This document shows, one piece after another, positions 17,921 through 30,400 of a stretch of DNA of 64,000 nt. Each line of letters starts with the position of its first letter. Position 1 is the stretch's first letter. The notes under the pieces are model-generated. The model was not told the origin of the DNA, ran no database searches, and was given only the letters and a program-made list of their open reading frames with translations. Both the position numbers and the translations under genes were made by a program. The stretch covers positions 114,607 through 178,606 of the forward strand of contig NZ_JAABOK010000015.1 of the NCBI RefSeq assembly GCF_009928525.1. The letters are read 5' to 3'. The stretch comes from Chitinophaga solisilvae (GTDB taxonomy: Bacteria > Bacteroidota > Bacteroidia > Chitinophagales > Chitinophagaceae).

Positions 17921-18592
17921 ATGGAAAACATCACACAACTTATAGCATATCTCAAATTAAAGTATGCAGAAAACCCATTCTTTAAATCTTTGGAAGAACC
18001 AAATATCAATTTAATGGAAAAACTTTCATTTCTTCCTGACATAGCTTACTTTATTATGTGCTTTGGCGATCTAAACAAGTTCGTTTTCCCATTTACAGAA
18101 CACCAAAACGAATTCGAAGAAGCGGTAACAAACCACGCGAAAGAAGATGCAAACCATTGGCAATGGTATTTGTCGGACCTTGAGACGCTAGGGTTTGATA
18201 AGGAACTCACACTCACCCAATACCTGCGAAATATGTGGTCTGAAGAGTCTTCTTCCACCCGGATATTAATCTATAGACTAATCGAATTAACCAGTAAACA
18301 GTCCGCACCGGTAAAACTGGCTGTTATTGAAGTAATTGAAGCAACAGGGAATGTTTTTTTTACGTGTATCAACTCATTACTAAAAAGGGAAAAACCTGAA
18401 TACTTAAATGAATTACTATTCCTGGGTAATCACCATTTAAGTCGTGAAATTGGTCACACCATGGGGTCGGATGATTTTTCACTGGAAAATGTTTCATTCA
18501 CAGATGAAGAATATAGAGAAGCAACAATTAGTGTAAAGAGAGCATTCGATGCCTTCTGGGAATTTACGAGTCAATTAACTGTTAAACATTAA
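17921..18592 (+). CDS. Heme-oxygenase-fold protein, putative di-metal oxidase
   Basis: 223 residues, helical, no signal peptide. NHAKEDANHW (H72, E75, D76, H79) and HHLSREIGH (H172-x3-E176-x2-H179) are placed like the two ligand clusters of heme-oxygenase-like di-metal oxidases. UndA and SznF have an acidic-x2-His pair followed far downstream by H-x3-D/E-x2-H. VIEVIEATGNVFF (E137, E140) lies between. Such enzymes use O2 for decarboxylation, N-oxygenation or C-C cleavage, often in natural-product pathways. It lies next to the NRPS/GT9 pair but on the opposite strand, so a tailoring role is only possible. A TenA-like or other member of this fold is an alternative. Confidence 0.5.
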   Translation: MENITQLIAYLKLKYAENPFFKSLEEPNINLMEKLSFLPDIAYFIMCFGDLNKFVFPFTEHQNEFEEAVTNHAKEDANHWQWYLSDLETLGFDKELTLTQYLRNMWSEESSSTRILIYRLIELTSKQSAPVKLAVIEVIEATGNVFFTCINSLLKREKPEYLNELLFLGNHHLSREIGHTMGSDDFSLENVSFTDEEYREATISVKRAFDAFWEFTSQLTVKH

Positions 18593-19229
18593 TAACAAAG
18601 TAGCTTCAGGGGTAATTTTCGCTGTCATTAAAATTTATTTTTTTAATAGAAATCCGGTTCACTCATAAGCTGCATTATTATTCATACTGAGAAATGTACA
18701 AGGAAAAGAAATGAAAAATTAATTTAAATGCACTGATTCTTTCCTGTATATGGCAAATATTGGAATCATAGCAGCAGGAAGAAGTGACCTTGTAACCACT
18801 AAAACACGATTAGAAGAAAAAGGAAGCAACGCATCAAACTAACCTCCGATGACGCATTACCTTCCGCGGTTTCCTTACCTGTCCATCCTGCGGGCGCATA
18901 CTGACCGTCAGCACATCCAGAGGCAGAAAGCATTACTGTTATTATTATCATAGTATATCGTCATGCGGCGCCAGATTCGATGCAGATAAAACTAACAACC
19001 CTTTCATCGCAAATTCCAGTGATGCCTACTTTGGACCAAAGAAGAAAATGAATATAGCGTTTATCCCGGTACAGCCTTATTTCAAGTAAGTCAGAAAATA
19101 TAGCTGCAGCAGACCGGTTATGGAGAACCGCGACAACTATAAATTCCCCGATTTTTAAGTTTACACACTTATTGAGTGTGTCCCCGGTAAATATCTGATA
19201 TCTAACAAGTAACATCACCCATCAAACTA
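18593..19229. other. Intergenic region with possible gene relics
   Basis: No intact gene is seen. A plus-strand frame at 18961-19089 reads SSCGARFDADKTNNPFIANSSDAYFGPKKKMN..., and in another frame just before it a run KALLLLLS. Together these could be a frameshifted lipoprotein start, but the family is not recognised. A 7-bp hairpin (19163-19169 with 19175-19181) lies just past the 3' end of the GT9-like gene but has no T-run. Confidence 0.35.
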
Positions 19230-20387
19230 TTACACACTTCCCTGCATCCTTTCACTGATATAATTGATAATCATCTCTGAAGCGTATTCATTGCAGGTAA
19301 GCCTGTCATGATAATCAGCTCTAACCGCAGGATCCAGTGAAGAAAGGGTTCTCAGCTGTGCATGTCCTTCATGATCCAGCAGTAACAGACAGTTTACTAA
19401 CGGCGCATTTCCCCACCAGGAGTCTGCATCCCATTTTCCCGTATACGTCATTATTAAAGGAACGTTACTCACCGGCATACCATTTTTGACGTAATTATTA
19501 AAAATGGCGGAAGCACAATGAACCAGCCCCGTACATGGGCCCAATACCATCTTTGTATACCCGGAGCCTAAAATCGCAATAGATTCTCTTAACTGTGTTC
19601 CTTTTGAGAATATTATTTTCTTCATAAGCCTGCTGCTAAGCCATTGCTTATAAAACTCTTCCTTTCCAATATTCTTTTCATCAAAGATCAACACCTTTAC
19701 ATTTTCCTGCTTAAGCAGATACCTTAATATCTCAAAATGCACTTCCACCTTCATTAGCTTCTCCCTGCTGGAAGATGAGTCCAGCAATATCAACAGCCGC
19801 TCACCTTCCTTCAGATTTTGATTTTTCAGCCATGTATCTGCCCATTCCTGCTCTTCCGGCGCCAGATACAGCTCATGTGGTTCTTCCAATACATTCTGAA
19901 GAAATGAAAACAGTTTCTCATACGAAGGGAACTTAATGTTCAGGTTTCTTCCTCTGATAAGCAACAATCCGGAAAATGAAAACACTGCCAATCTGCATTC
20001 ATCAGCCAGAAACCGCTCTCCATATCTTACATGCAGCGCTTTCAGCAACAGTTCTTCGTCATAGGCAATACAGACCACAACATCATAAGATGTAAAATCA
20101 ATATCTTCGTAACCGAGGCTATTAACACTGTTTACATGAGGATTATTCCGGGAAAAGCTCTCATACAATGCAGTATATTTTTTATTCAGACAACTGACGT
20201 CAATAGGTATCTGTTCTCCAAAAAAACGCCGGCACAACCTGAATCTGTCAAAGAGAATACAGGTATCTCCAATAAAAAACTCCACCTCTTCATAAACAAC
20301 CAGTACTCTTCTGATACTGGCTTCCTTTAATTCCCGGTTATTGTTTAAAATAACGTTCAGTGTGTGCTGATATTGATTATTCTCCAT
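19230..20387 (-). CDS. GT9-like glycosyltransferase (heptosyltransferase superfamily)
   Basis: 385 residues, start 18 nt after the NRPS stop on the same strand, so almost certainly co-transcribed. No signal peptide. The layout suggests two Rossmann halves: RRVLVVYEEVEFFIGDTCILFDRFRLCRRFF and DVVVCIAYDEE in the first, and RLLILLDSSSSREK, FEILRYLLKQENVKVLIFDEKN and ESIAILGSGYTKMVLGPCTGLVHCASAI in the second. The last block corresponds to the GT9 nucleotide-sugar motif (A.L....D.xxxGxxxGxxHxAxA), although the usual Asp before the Gly-Pro is a Gly. GT9 members normally transfer heptose or similar sugars from ADP/GDP donors to lipopolysaccharide. Linkage to the NRPS suggests it glycosylates the peptide, for instance at Thr, Tyr or Asn, but this is inference. 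Confidence 0.55.
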   Translation of the reverse strand: MENNQYQHTLNVILNNNRELKEASIRRVLVVYEEVEFFIGDTCILFDRFRLCRRFFGEQIPIDVSCLNKKYTALYESFSRNNPHVNSVNSLGYEDIDFTSYDVVVCIAYDEELLLKALHVRYGERFLADECRLAVFSFSGLLLIRGRNLNIKFPSYEKLFSFLQNVLEEPHELYLAPEEQEWADTWLKNQNLKEGERLLILLDSSSSREKLMKVEVHFEILRYLLKQENVKVLIFDEKNIGKEEFYKQWLSSRLMKKIIFSKGTQLRESIAILGSGYTKMVLGPCTGLVHCASAIFNNYVKNGMPVSNVPLIMTYTGKWDADSWWGNAPLVNCLLLLDHEGHAQLRTLSSLDPAVRADYHDRLTCNEYASEMIINYISERMQGSV

Positions 20388-20405
20388 ATTATTAATTTTA
20401 ACAGG

Positions 20406-23400
20406 TTAAATCGATTTTAATAACCCGGAAAGCAGCGCAGCCTCATCTTCCAGAATATTGGCATGATGCACCGTATCTACCCGGATAACCTGCAGTTGTT
20501 CTATACTCTCCAGTATATGGTCTACATTGTTGTATGCAAGGCTCATCAGATAATGCTGTGTATCCAACTTTTCAGGCGGCAGATTATTATCAACAAGCGA
20601 TGCTTTGAACAACACCACCTTTGTATGTTTAAGCACACTGGAAATTTCCTGGTCTCTCAATGCATACTCTGCAAACAGAAAGTCTCTCACACTTTCTTCG
20701 AAATCCTCAGCGCTTTCTGCTATGTTCTTTACATGAGATCCTGCCTTTTCCATATCCTGAATAGCTTTCTGAACGTCTTCTTCAGTAGGATCTCTTCGCA
20801 GCGCAGCCAATTTACTGTCACCATCAGACAACATTGCATCCAGCAGATAAACAGTAATATCCCGAATCCCTTGTTTTTCCAATACTGCAGCCATTTCTAA
20901 TGCTATCTGCCCTCCTAATGACCATCCCAGCAGGTTATATTCCTGCTGACCGGTTTCTTTCTGTACTTCATCGATATAAGAAAGATAAAATGCTGCCAGA
21001 TCATTGAGATCATCTTTCTTTACTTCATGATGCAGATTATAATAATCAACTCCGTAACAGCTGTACTCACGGCTCATCTTATCCGCCAGTGAAGCATATA
21101 CTTCACAACCTCCCCCTCCCGGATGTACCATAAACATATTGTCTTTACCCATTGCTTTATTCAATTTGATAACAATCCGGTTATTATCCCTGTCTTCATT
21201 AATTTTCAGCGACAACTGTCTGATGGTCTGCGCCATAAAGATGGCTGCAATCTTTATAGTTACATGAAACCTGCTATTAATCATATTTACCAGCCGTATT
21301 GCCATAATACTATTGCCTCCCATCCGGAAAAATTCTTCATCAATACTGATTTTTTCCGGTTCCAGTGAAAGTATTTCTCCGAAAATATCACAAAGCTGAA
21401 GCTGGATTTCATTCTCCGGTTCCTGATATTCCTGGCTGCCGGTCAGCTCGGGAACCGGTAATGCGTTAGTGTCTATCTTTCCATTGATGGTAAGCGGGAA
21501 AGATTCCAGGTGCACCAGTACTGCAGGAAGCATATATTCGGGCAGCAACTCCCGCAGACGACCAAGTAGTGCTTTTCTGTCTATCGGGTTTTCTGCTATA
21601 TAATATGCAGCCAGGTATCTGCTGTTGTCTGCAGTTCGTTCTTTCACAAGAACAACAGACTGACGCACATCCTGACAGGAAGAGAGCGCGGCTTCCACTT
21701 CTCCCAGCTCAATGCGGTACCCGCGTATTTTCACCTGGAAATCGTTTCTGCCCAGATATTCCAGCGTTCCATCAGGAAGATAACGCGCCAGGTCGCCAGA
21801 TTTGTAAAGCATGGCATTCAGCCCTTGCATTCTTTCTGATGCCGACTGAAACGGGTTTGGAATAAACCGCTCCCTGGTCAGTGCCAGATTATTAAGATAC
21901 CCACGGCTAAGGCCCGCACCTCCTATATACAGCTCTCCGGTGGCGCCTGCAGGTACCGGACGCAGACAATCATCCAGCAGGTAAGTGTACTGATCACTGA
22001 TAGCCGTACCAATCAGGGAACCTTTCTGCAGTATAGTACTGCTGATTTTAAACCAGGTCACATGCACGGCTGTTTCTGTAATCCCGTACATATTTATCAG
22101 TTGCGGAGCCGTATCGGTATAATCGGTGTACCAGGGCTTCAGTTGTATCAAATTGAGGGCTTCCCCACCAAATATCACATAGCGAAGATGATTCAGGCGT
22201 TCTCTTTTATTTATGGCAATATCTATAAACGGATAGAAGGCATTGGGCGTCTGATTCAGCACCGTTACCCCCTCTTTCAGACATAAACTATATATCTGCT
22301 CAGGATCCTTTACCTGCTCCAGTGAAGGGATAACCAATCTTCCTCCTTTAAGCAGTGCTCCCCATATCTCCCACACGCTGAAGTCAAAAACATAGGAATG
22401 AAACAACATCCATACATCTTTCTCATTAAAATGATACAAGTCCTCTGTTGCATTTATCAGGCGCGTCACACTGCGGTGTTCCTGCATCACTCCTTTAGGA
22501 GTTCCGGAAGTACCACTGGTATAGATGACATAGGCCAGATCAGACGGCGTTAGGGCTGTATGTAAATTATCAGCAGCATAATTCTCTGTCAGGTGATTTC
22601 TGAATGAAGAATCATCGGCAATAATCACCGCTAATGTTCCTCCGGTGTCAATCCGGTTAATCCGGTCTTCCTGCATACCCTCTGTTATTAATACCTTAGT
22701 GGCGGTATCTGATAATATATAACCGATCCTTTCATCAGGAAATCCGATATCCATTGGTACATAAGCAGCGCCTGCCTTCAATATGCCAAGTATGGCTACC
22801 AACACTTCACCGGACCTGCCCATAAGTACCGCAATCAGATCATCAGGCTGAATATTGTAGTTTAACTTCAGAAAAGCAGCAAGCCTGTCGGACCGCTCAT
22901 TCAGTTCCGCATAGGTAATACGTTCTGCTCCGTATGTCACTGCAATATTTTGCGGAGTCCGCAAAACCTGTTCTTCAAACAATTGTGGTAATGTCTTATC
23001 AACGGTATATGTCTTCCCTGCCCCGCTCCAGTGCATTACCTGTCTTAGCCGCGCACGGTCAAGGTAATTCAGTTCGTTTGTATGTATATCAGCTCCATAA
23101 ATTATCTGGTCTAGCAATACTTCCAGCCCTGCCAGCAGTTGTTCCATTTTTTCTGTGGCAAACAATTCTCCCGCATATTGCAGTCTTACTACCAATGAGT
23201 CCTGTGATTTATATGCGATAATGGCCAGCGGATAATCAAGTTTTTCTACAGACTGTCTGAATTCCAGTACAAGCCCTGTATCACCGGAACGGCTATCGGG
23301 CACCGGATAGTTTTCAAAAACAAACAAGCTGTTAAACAAACGTTCTCCGTTCTGCTGCAATCCCGCAAGGTTAATATCACTTCTGTTACCTGCCTCAGTG

Positions 23401-24454
23401 ATAAACTGCTGCAATTCACTTATTGCCTCAGAGACAGTACAGGCGCGATGTTGCAGAATAACCGGCAATGTATTGATAAATAACCCTACAGATTCTTCTA
23501 TACCGTCAATGTCCAGATTTCGTCCGGAAACAGTCATTCCTACAACTGTGATATTATTTCTGCCATACAGGCTCAATTGTTTATGCCAGCAATATTGCAG
23601 CAATGCATTGGGTGTATATCCATTCGCCGCGCAGCACTCCGTCAGCCGCTTAAAACGCTCTCCATCAATAATTAGTATTTGTTCCCCGGATTGTCTGATA
23701 TGCCTGTAATCAGATAATACCACATGCTTCTGTTCTTCATTCAGCAGCCCGCTCAGATCTTCCCTGTTCTCTATTTGCGCGGTATAGGTCTTCCAGTAGT
23801 TTTCGTTGTCGGACCGGTGATCCTGCAGGTATCGTTGAGCGGTTTCGTAACCGTTGTTTGTTTTCAAGCCACTGAAACTCTCTGTAATAAGCTGCAGATA
23901 GGTATCATGTACGAAATTAATCAGCAGCGGAGTGCTCCAGCCGTCAAGGATAGCATGGTGACAGCTAAAAACAGCCGTATAGCATTTATCATTTTTCTTT
24001 ATCAGGTATACCCTGAAAAGATTACCGGCATCCAGTTTATATGAGTCGGCCCGATCGGCTGATAATATATTCCCCACTTCTGATTCCTGGTTTTCAGCAC
24101 TATAGCCGGCAAGGTCTGTAAATCGCCAGTCAACCTTTACTTCCTTATCTATTATCTGTACAAGTTCCTTTTCCCATGCAAAACGCAGCCTCAATGCGCT
24201 ATACTTCATTGCTGCCAGTTCCCAGGCATGACGGAGTCCGGATATATCCAGTGTATTATGATAGTCCCATATCAGCTGCACACAATAGGCATCATCACTA
24301 TCTCCCTGGTTCAGGGAATGATAGATAAATCCTTCCTGAAGACTGTTGGCCATGTAAACAGCTGCTGTTTCACGGGATGCCTGTATTCTGCTGAGATAAT
24401 CACTGGTAATGATATTGCTGATATCTGATGGCGTGAGATAGGTTCTTGTATACT
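20406..24454 (-). other. NRPS module 9: C(DCL)-A(Thr)-T-TE
   Basis: Residues about 9434-10782. C9 (CHHAILDGWS) follows an E domain and resembles C2. The A domain carries D-F-W-N-I-G-M-V-H (Thr), but its sequence is clearly diverged from the three near-identical Thr domains. The carrier is FFRMGGNSI (Ser10482). The type I thioesterase has MVHPGGG, GWSLGG (Ser10612) and VHHAN (His10763/10764). It releases the nonapeptide, by hydrolysis or by attack of an internal hydroxyl or amine. Confidence 0.88.
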
Positions 24455-27400
24455 TATCCAGGTGGCTGAGCATATCCTTCAGAGCATTCAAACAAGCTTC
24501 AGACAACATCAGCAACAGCGGTTCCGGTAAACGGGCTTCTATGCTGAAAACAAGTTTTCCATCTGCTACCCCACCTGTAATACTGATCACTGATCTGTTA
24601 CGGTTGGTAGTATCCGAGGTGCTACCACAGTATTCATTACTAATACGCCATTCACTCAAATCCGATGGCCCGCCTTTATCCAGTTGTCCCAGGTAATTAA
24701 AACTGACAACCGGTAAGGGGTTTTGCGTATATCCTATCAGTACACCATACCCCAAACCATGAAAAGGTATCCTGCTTAGCATTTCCTTGACGCCAACAAT
24801 GATTTCACCATAATTCTTTGCACTTGTATCCAGTTTAACCGGATAAATAGTGGTAAACCATCCTGTTGTACCGGAAACATCCAGCTCCGGCGAAATATCC
24901 TCCCTCCCATGTCCTTCCAGCAATACATAATGCTGGCTTTTGCCGGTAACGGCTGATAAGGCCAGGCCTATTGCGCTGAGCAGGAAATCATTTATCTGTG
25001 TATTAAAGACGTTACCAGCTTTTTTCAACACCAGTCCTGTTGTGTATTCATCCAGCTCTATCTCAGTATGTTTCCATTCTGCCGTTGACAGCGATTGCAA
25101 CACAGCGTTTTCCATTGCAACTCCGGCAGCTATTTCCTGCCAGTATACTTTTTCTGCCGCACGCTGCTTTTCATCTTCGCTCCTGTAATTCCTTACTGCT
25201 ATGCTCCATTGTCTGTAGCTTGTTCTTTTGGAGCCCAGGGCTGCCGTAGCCATTGCAAGAGCGGTAGCTTGTTGTACTCCGTTCACTTGTTCTGATAAAT
25301 AACAATATATCTTCTGCAGATCATTTTTCAGAATATGCCAACTTACCGTATCTATTGCCAGATGATGTGCTGCTAAAAAAATTCTGGCGCTGCCATCTGT
25401 ATAACCATCCAGATAACCAATCTGAACGATGTATCCGTTGGAGAGATCAAAGTTGTTTTGCCAACCGGTAAGCGTGTCGTCTATTTCGTCGCCAGACCGG
25501 CCATTTACATTCAGGTAATTTAATACTGGTGATACGGGTTGATGGCTGTATTCCTGAACTAAACCTGCTTTCTGCGTAAATCTCAGTCTCAGCGTGTCAT
25601 GATAAGCCAGGAGGCAGATAACACCGGATTCCAGCAGCGCCCTGTCTAACGGCGGAACCCGCAGCATAAACGCCTGGTTCCAGTGATGGAAGGCCGGAAG
25701 CAATTCACTGGCGACATTATCAAAGAACCATTCCTGAACTGGCAGTAAAGGCAGCTCGCCGGCAAGTACGCCCTGCTCTGTCAAGAGCTGACTGGTAAGG
25801 CGATCTCCTTTCGTAATCAAATGATTGTGTATTGCCAGGATTGTTCTGTGTCTGAAAATATCTCCCGCACTCAACAGGAACCCTGTACGTTGCCGTAATC
25901 TGCTGATGAGCTGTATACTGATAATACTATCTCCACCCAATCTGAAAAAGTCGTCCTGAATACCTATTGTGTCAGCATCCATTCCCAGCACTTCTCCGTA
26001 GATCATACACAATATCTGTTGCAAATCATTTTCCGGCGCCTGATAATGCTGTATGTCTGTATTCCCCGGATCCGGCAGGGATTTTCTGTCAGGTTTACCA
26101 TTTACTGTCAGCGGAATTTTATCCAGATATACAAATACAGCAGGAATCATGTAATCCGGTAACGTTGCTGCCAGCCAGTCAGACAACAAAATACTTTCCA
26201 CCGGTTTTGCCGCTGTATAGTAACCAATCAGATATCTGCCTGCTCCGTTTGCATGCTCTTTTACCAATATGATCGCCTGGTTAATACCGGGACAGGCAGC
26301 CATACGGTTCTCTATTTCTGCCGGTTCTATGCGATACCCGCGGATTTTCACCTGTTCATCATTACGCCCGAAATACTCCAGGCTTCCATCCGGCAGAAAG
26401 CGGGCCATATCGCCTGTTCTGTACAAACGGGCCTGATCTGTCCGGAAAGGATCGCTGACAAACCGCTCCCTGCTGAATTCCGGCATATTCATATAACCAC
26501 GCGCCACTCCTGCGCCACCGATATATAATTCGCCGGGCGTACCTGCGGGCACCGGTAATAAGTTTTCATTCAATACATAAACCGTAACGTTGGATAAAGG
26601 CCGGCCGATATTGCGGTTGCTGCTTCCCTTTTCATAGTGGTGCATGGTGGCACACACTGTCACTTCTGTAGGACCATAGGCATTTACTACGTCTGTCCCC
26701 TGTTTACGGTAAAGTTCCATAATACCGGCGCCGGTAACATCCCCGGCAACTATTAAAGTTTTCAGCGGCAGCAGATTTGTTTTATCAAGTAATACCGGAG
26801 GAATAGTAGCTATGTCAATCTTGTTTTCCTCTACATATTTCTTCAGTAGAACAATATCTGCGCGTATATCATTCTCTGCCAGATACAGCGTATTTCCGGA
26901 AAGCAATGTTGCATACACATCCCACACATGCGCGTCAAATACATAACTGGCATACCAGAGACAACGTTTAGGTATATACAGATCAGTATACTGATTCAGG
27001 CCCAAATCAGCCGCCTGCGCCTTTGCGAGGTTCACAATACCCGCATGTTCAATCATCACTCCTTTGGGCTTTCCGGTAGTTCCGCTGGTATAAATAACAT
27101 ATGCAAGGTGTTGCTCTGTTGTTTTTGCGTGTGGATTTTCATTGCTGCATGATAATTGCTGCTGCCGGAAGGTATTACTATCAATAACAGTCACTGGTGT
27201 ATCTCCTGCTATGGGCGTTACTACCGGAAGATATTTTTCATTGGACAGTACAACTTTTGCAGCAGTATCACTGATGATATACCGGCTACGTTCTTCCGGA
27301 TACGCAGTATCTATCGGCACATATGCACCGCCGGCCTTGAGTACAGCAAGCATTGCAATCAGCATATGTGCCGAACGGTCCACGTACAAGGCTATCACAT

Positions 27401-30400
27401 CGTCTGCCTGAATGTCAAATGTATAAATCAGATAATCAGCCAGCATATTCGCCTGCTCGTTCAATTCCTGATAGGTTAATTGTACCTCCCGGCTCACCAG
27501 CGCAATGCCTCCCGGCGTTTTGAGTACTTGTGTCTCAAATAGCTGATGAACCGTACCCGGGGCCGGAAGTAACTCCTGATTATTACTCCACTGTTTTATT
27601 ATTTTAATATAATCTTCTTCCAGCAACCGGTTAAAATCATACTGATCATTCAGCAGGTTATTTACATTTCGCTCAAAATAACGCATAAAATAATCCAGCT
27701 GCTCCTGATCTGCCACATCATCATGTGCTGTCAGCAGAATTGTAAATCCTTTATCTCCATATTGGGCTACATTCAATACAAAGGGAACGTTTGTCTTCTC
27801 ATATCCGGACCCCTCTTCTATGCTGTTAATACTTTCACTGAAAATATGGAAGTGTACAAAATTGAAAGCAAACTGATATGGATCGTATCCGGTAATTGAT
27901 TTAATCTTTCCGTACGGATAGGCTTTGTAGGCATATAACTCAAATTGTCCTGACTGAATCTGCTTAATGGATGCGGCATGGTCATGAACCTGTTGCCCCA
28001 CATTATAACGGTATGGAACTGTATTCAGGAAAAGGCCGAACAGCCGGTCACCGCCTTCTTTTTCCAACCGGTTGTTCACTACGAGTCCGATAACAAGATC
28101 CTGTCGCCGGAGAAACAACGCAAGCGTATGCAGATACAGATAGATAAATACTGTATCCATATTAACATGGAGTCGTTTTGCAAGCGTCAGCAGGGATCGT
28201 GCTTTATCTTCTTTAATCATTAAAGCAGCTGTATACAATCCTGACTCAGCAAAATCATTATTACTCTTCCACTTTACAGGGTCAACATACAGGTCGGATA
28301 AATACTCTTTCCAGAAGGCTTCCGCTGCCGGGTCATTGATTATCTGTTGCTCCTTCGCCACAAACTCGCCATAATGCAACCCTGGTGTATCTTCAGCACC
28401 TTCATTACCCATGCTTGCTACTATCAGTTCATTCACCAATGAAGCAATACTCCAGCCGTCAGCAATAGCATGATGAAAAGAAAAAATAAAGTCATACCTG
28501 TCACCCATGTCATTTACGAGAATCCTGAACAATCCCGGCCTGGAAAAATCGAAATTATTAAACTGTTCTTCCCTGATCATTTCTTCCGGATTACGATGCT
28601 CATAAAAATGCATCTCCGGAATTATATCGTGATATATAATACAATCATATCCGTTGGCAGATAACTGGAATCCAGCCCGTAGCAAAGCATGCTTTTTAAT
28701 CAGCTGCTGCCAGATAAATACAAACCGTTCTTTATCAAAAACCTGGTTTATTCTGTATCTGAATACATCATGATAGGTACCTGGTTCTCCTTGACCAGAT
28801 TCAAACAACATGCCCATCTGCAGATAACTTGCCGGATAAATATCCGCTACAGCTGTCAGGTCCGGGATGCTTTCTACTCCTGTATGACTCATCAGGCTGA
28901 AGGGAACATATGTTTCTGCTGTACTTTGATGCCCATGTGTTTCCAGGTAACTACCCAGCGTACGTATGCTTCGGTGTGTGAACACATCTTTCACTTTCAG
29001 CTGCCGGTTTAATTGCTGGTTAATCCGGCTCACCAGCCGGATAGCTATGATACTGTCCCCTCCCAGGCTGAAGAAGTCATCATGTACACTTATCGTTTCG
29101 GTTGACAATCCCAGGATAGCGGCATAAATACCACTCAACTCCTGCTCGGTAACAGTTGCAGGCGCCACATAATCATTGCTGCCGGCAAATACAGGGTCGG
29201 GCAGCGAAGCGGTATCCAGCTTCCCGTTCACTGTCAGCGGGAAATGATGCAGATGCACCAGCACCGATGGCAGCATATAGGCTGGCAGCACCGAACCAAG
29301 GTAATCCAGTATAGCTGCTGAGGACATTGCCGTATCTGATACGTAATAGCCCGCCAGATAACGCATCCCGTCACGTTCTTTGGCTATTACCACTGACTGA
29401 CGGATACCGGGGTAGGACGATAAACGGGTGATGATTTCATCCAGCTCTATTCGATAACCGCGGATCTTCACCTGGAAGTCATTACGGCCGCAGTACTCCA
29501 GACAACCATCCGAAAGCCGGCGCACGATATCGCCCGTACGGTATAACCGTCCGTTCACACCTGCCCCCGCTTCCTCTTTCGTCTGGAAAGGATTGGCGAT
29601 AAAACGGTCGGCTGTCAGGTCCGGGCGGTTCAGGTAACCCCGCGAAACACCAGCCCCTCCTACATAAAGCTCGCCCTGCGCTCCCGCCGGAAGAGGACGT
29701 AAATAACGGTCTAGTATATACGCTGTCAGGTCCGGTAACGGCTCCCCTATCAGTGAGCCTCCCTCAGGGAAATCTGCATAAAGCTCCTTCCAGGTAACAT
29801 GTACCGTGGTTTCCGTGATCCCGTACATATTTACCAGCCGCGGACCGACGGCCCCATACCGGCTGTACCACGTCTTCAGCTGAGAAAGGTTCAGGGCCTC
29901 CCCACCGAAAATGATATAACGCAAACGATGCAACGCAGATGGCTGTGCCACTGCGGTATCCGCAAACTGGTAGAAGGCGTGCGGAGTCTGGTTCAGTACA
30001 GTTACCCCACCATCAGCGCACAGCTCATAAAACAGTACCGGATCATGGATCTGTTCTCCCGAAGGAATCAGCAGACGGCTACCATGCAGTAACGCCCCCC
30101 AGATCTCCCATACACTGAAGTCAAATACATAGGAATGATACAACGTCCACACATCTTCGCTGTTAAAGCCATAGAGACCGGATGTGGAACGGAACAGCCG
30201 CAGCACATGACCATGCTCCACCATCACACCTTTGGGATGACCGGTGGTACCACTTGTATAAATCACATAGGCCAGATCACCGCTCCCGGTGGCTGTAACA
30301 GGATTGGCTGAGGAGTAATCCCCCGATACGGCAACATCCGAAGCTATCAATACCGGCGCACTGCTGAGGTCCGACAAACGGGTATAGTGTGCAGCAGAAG

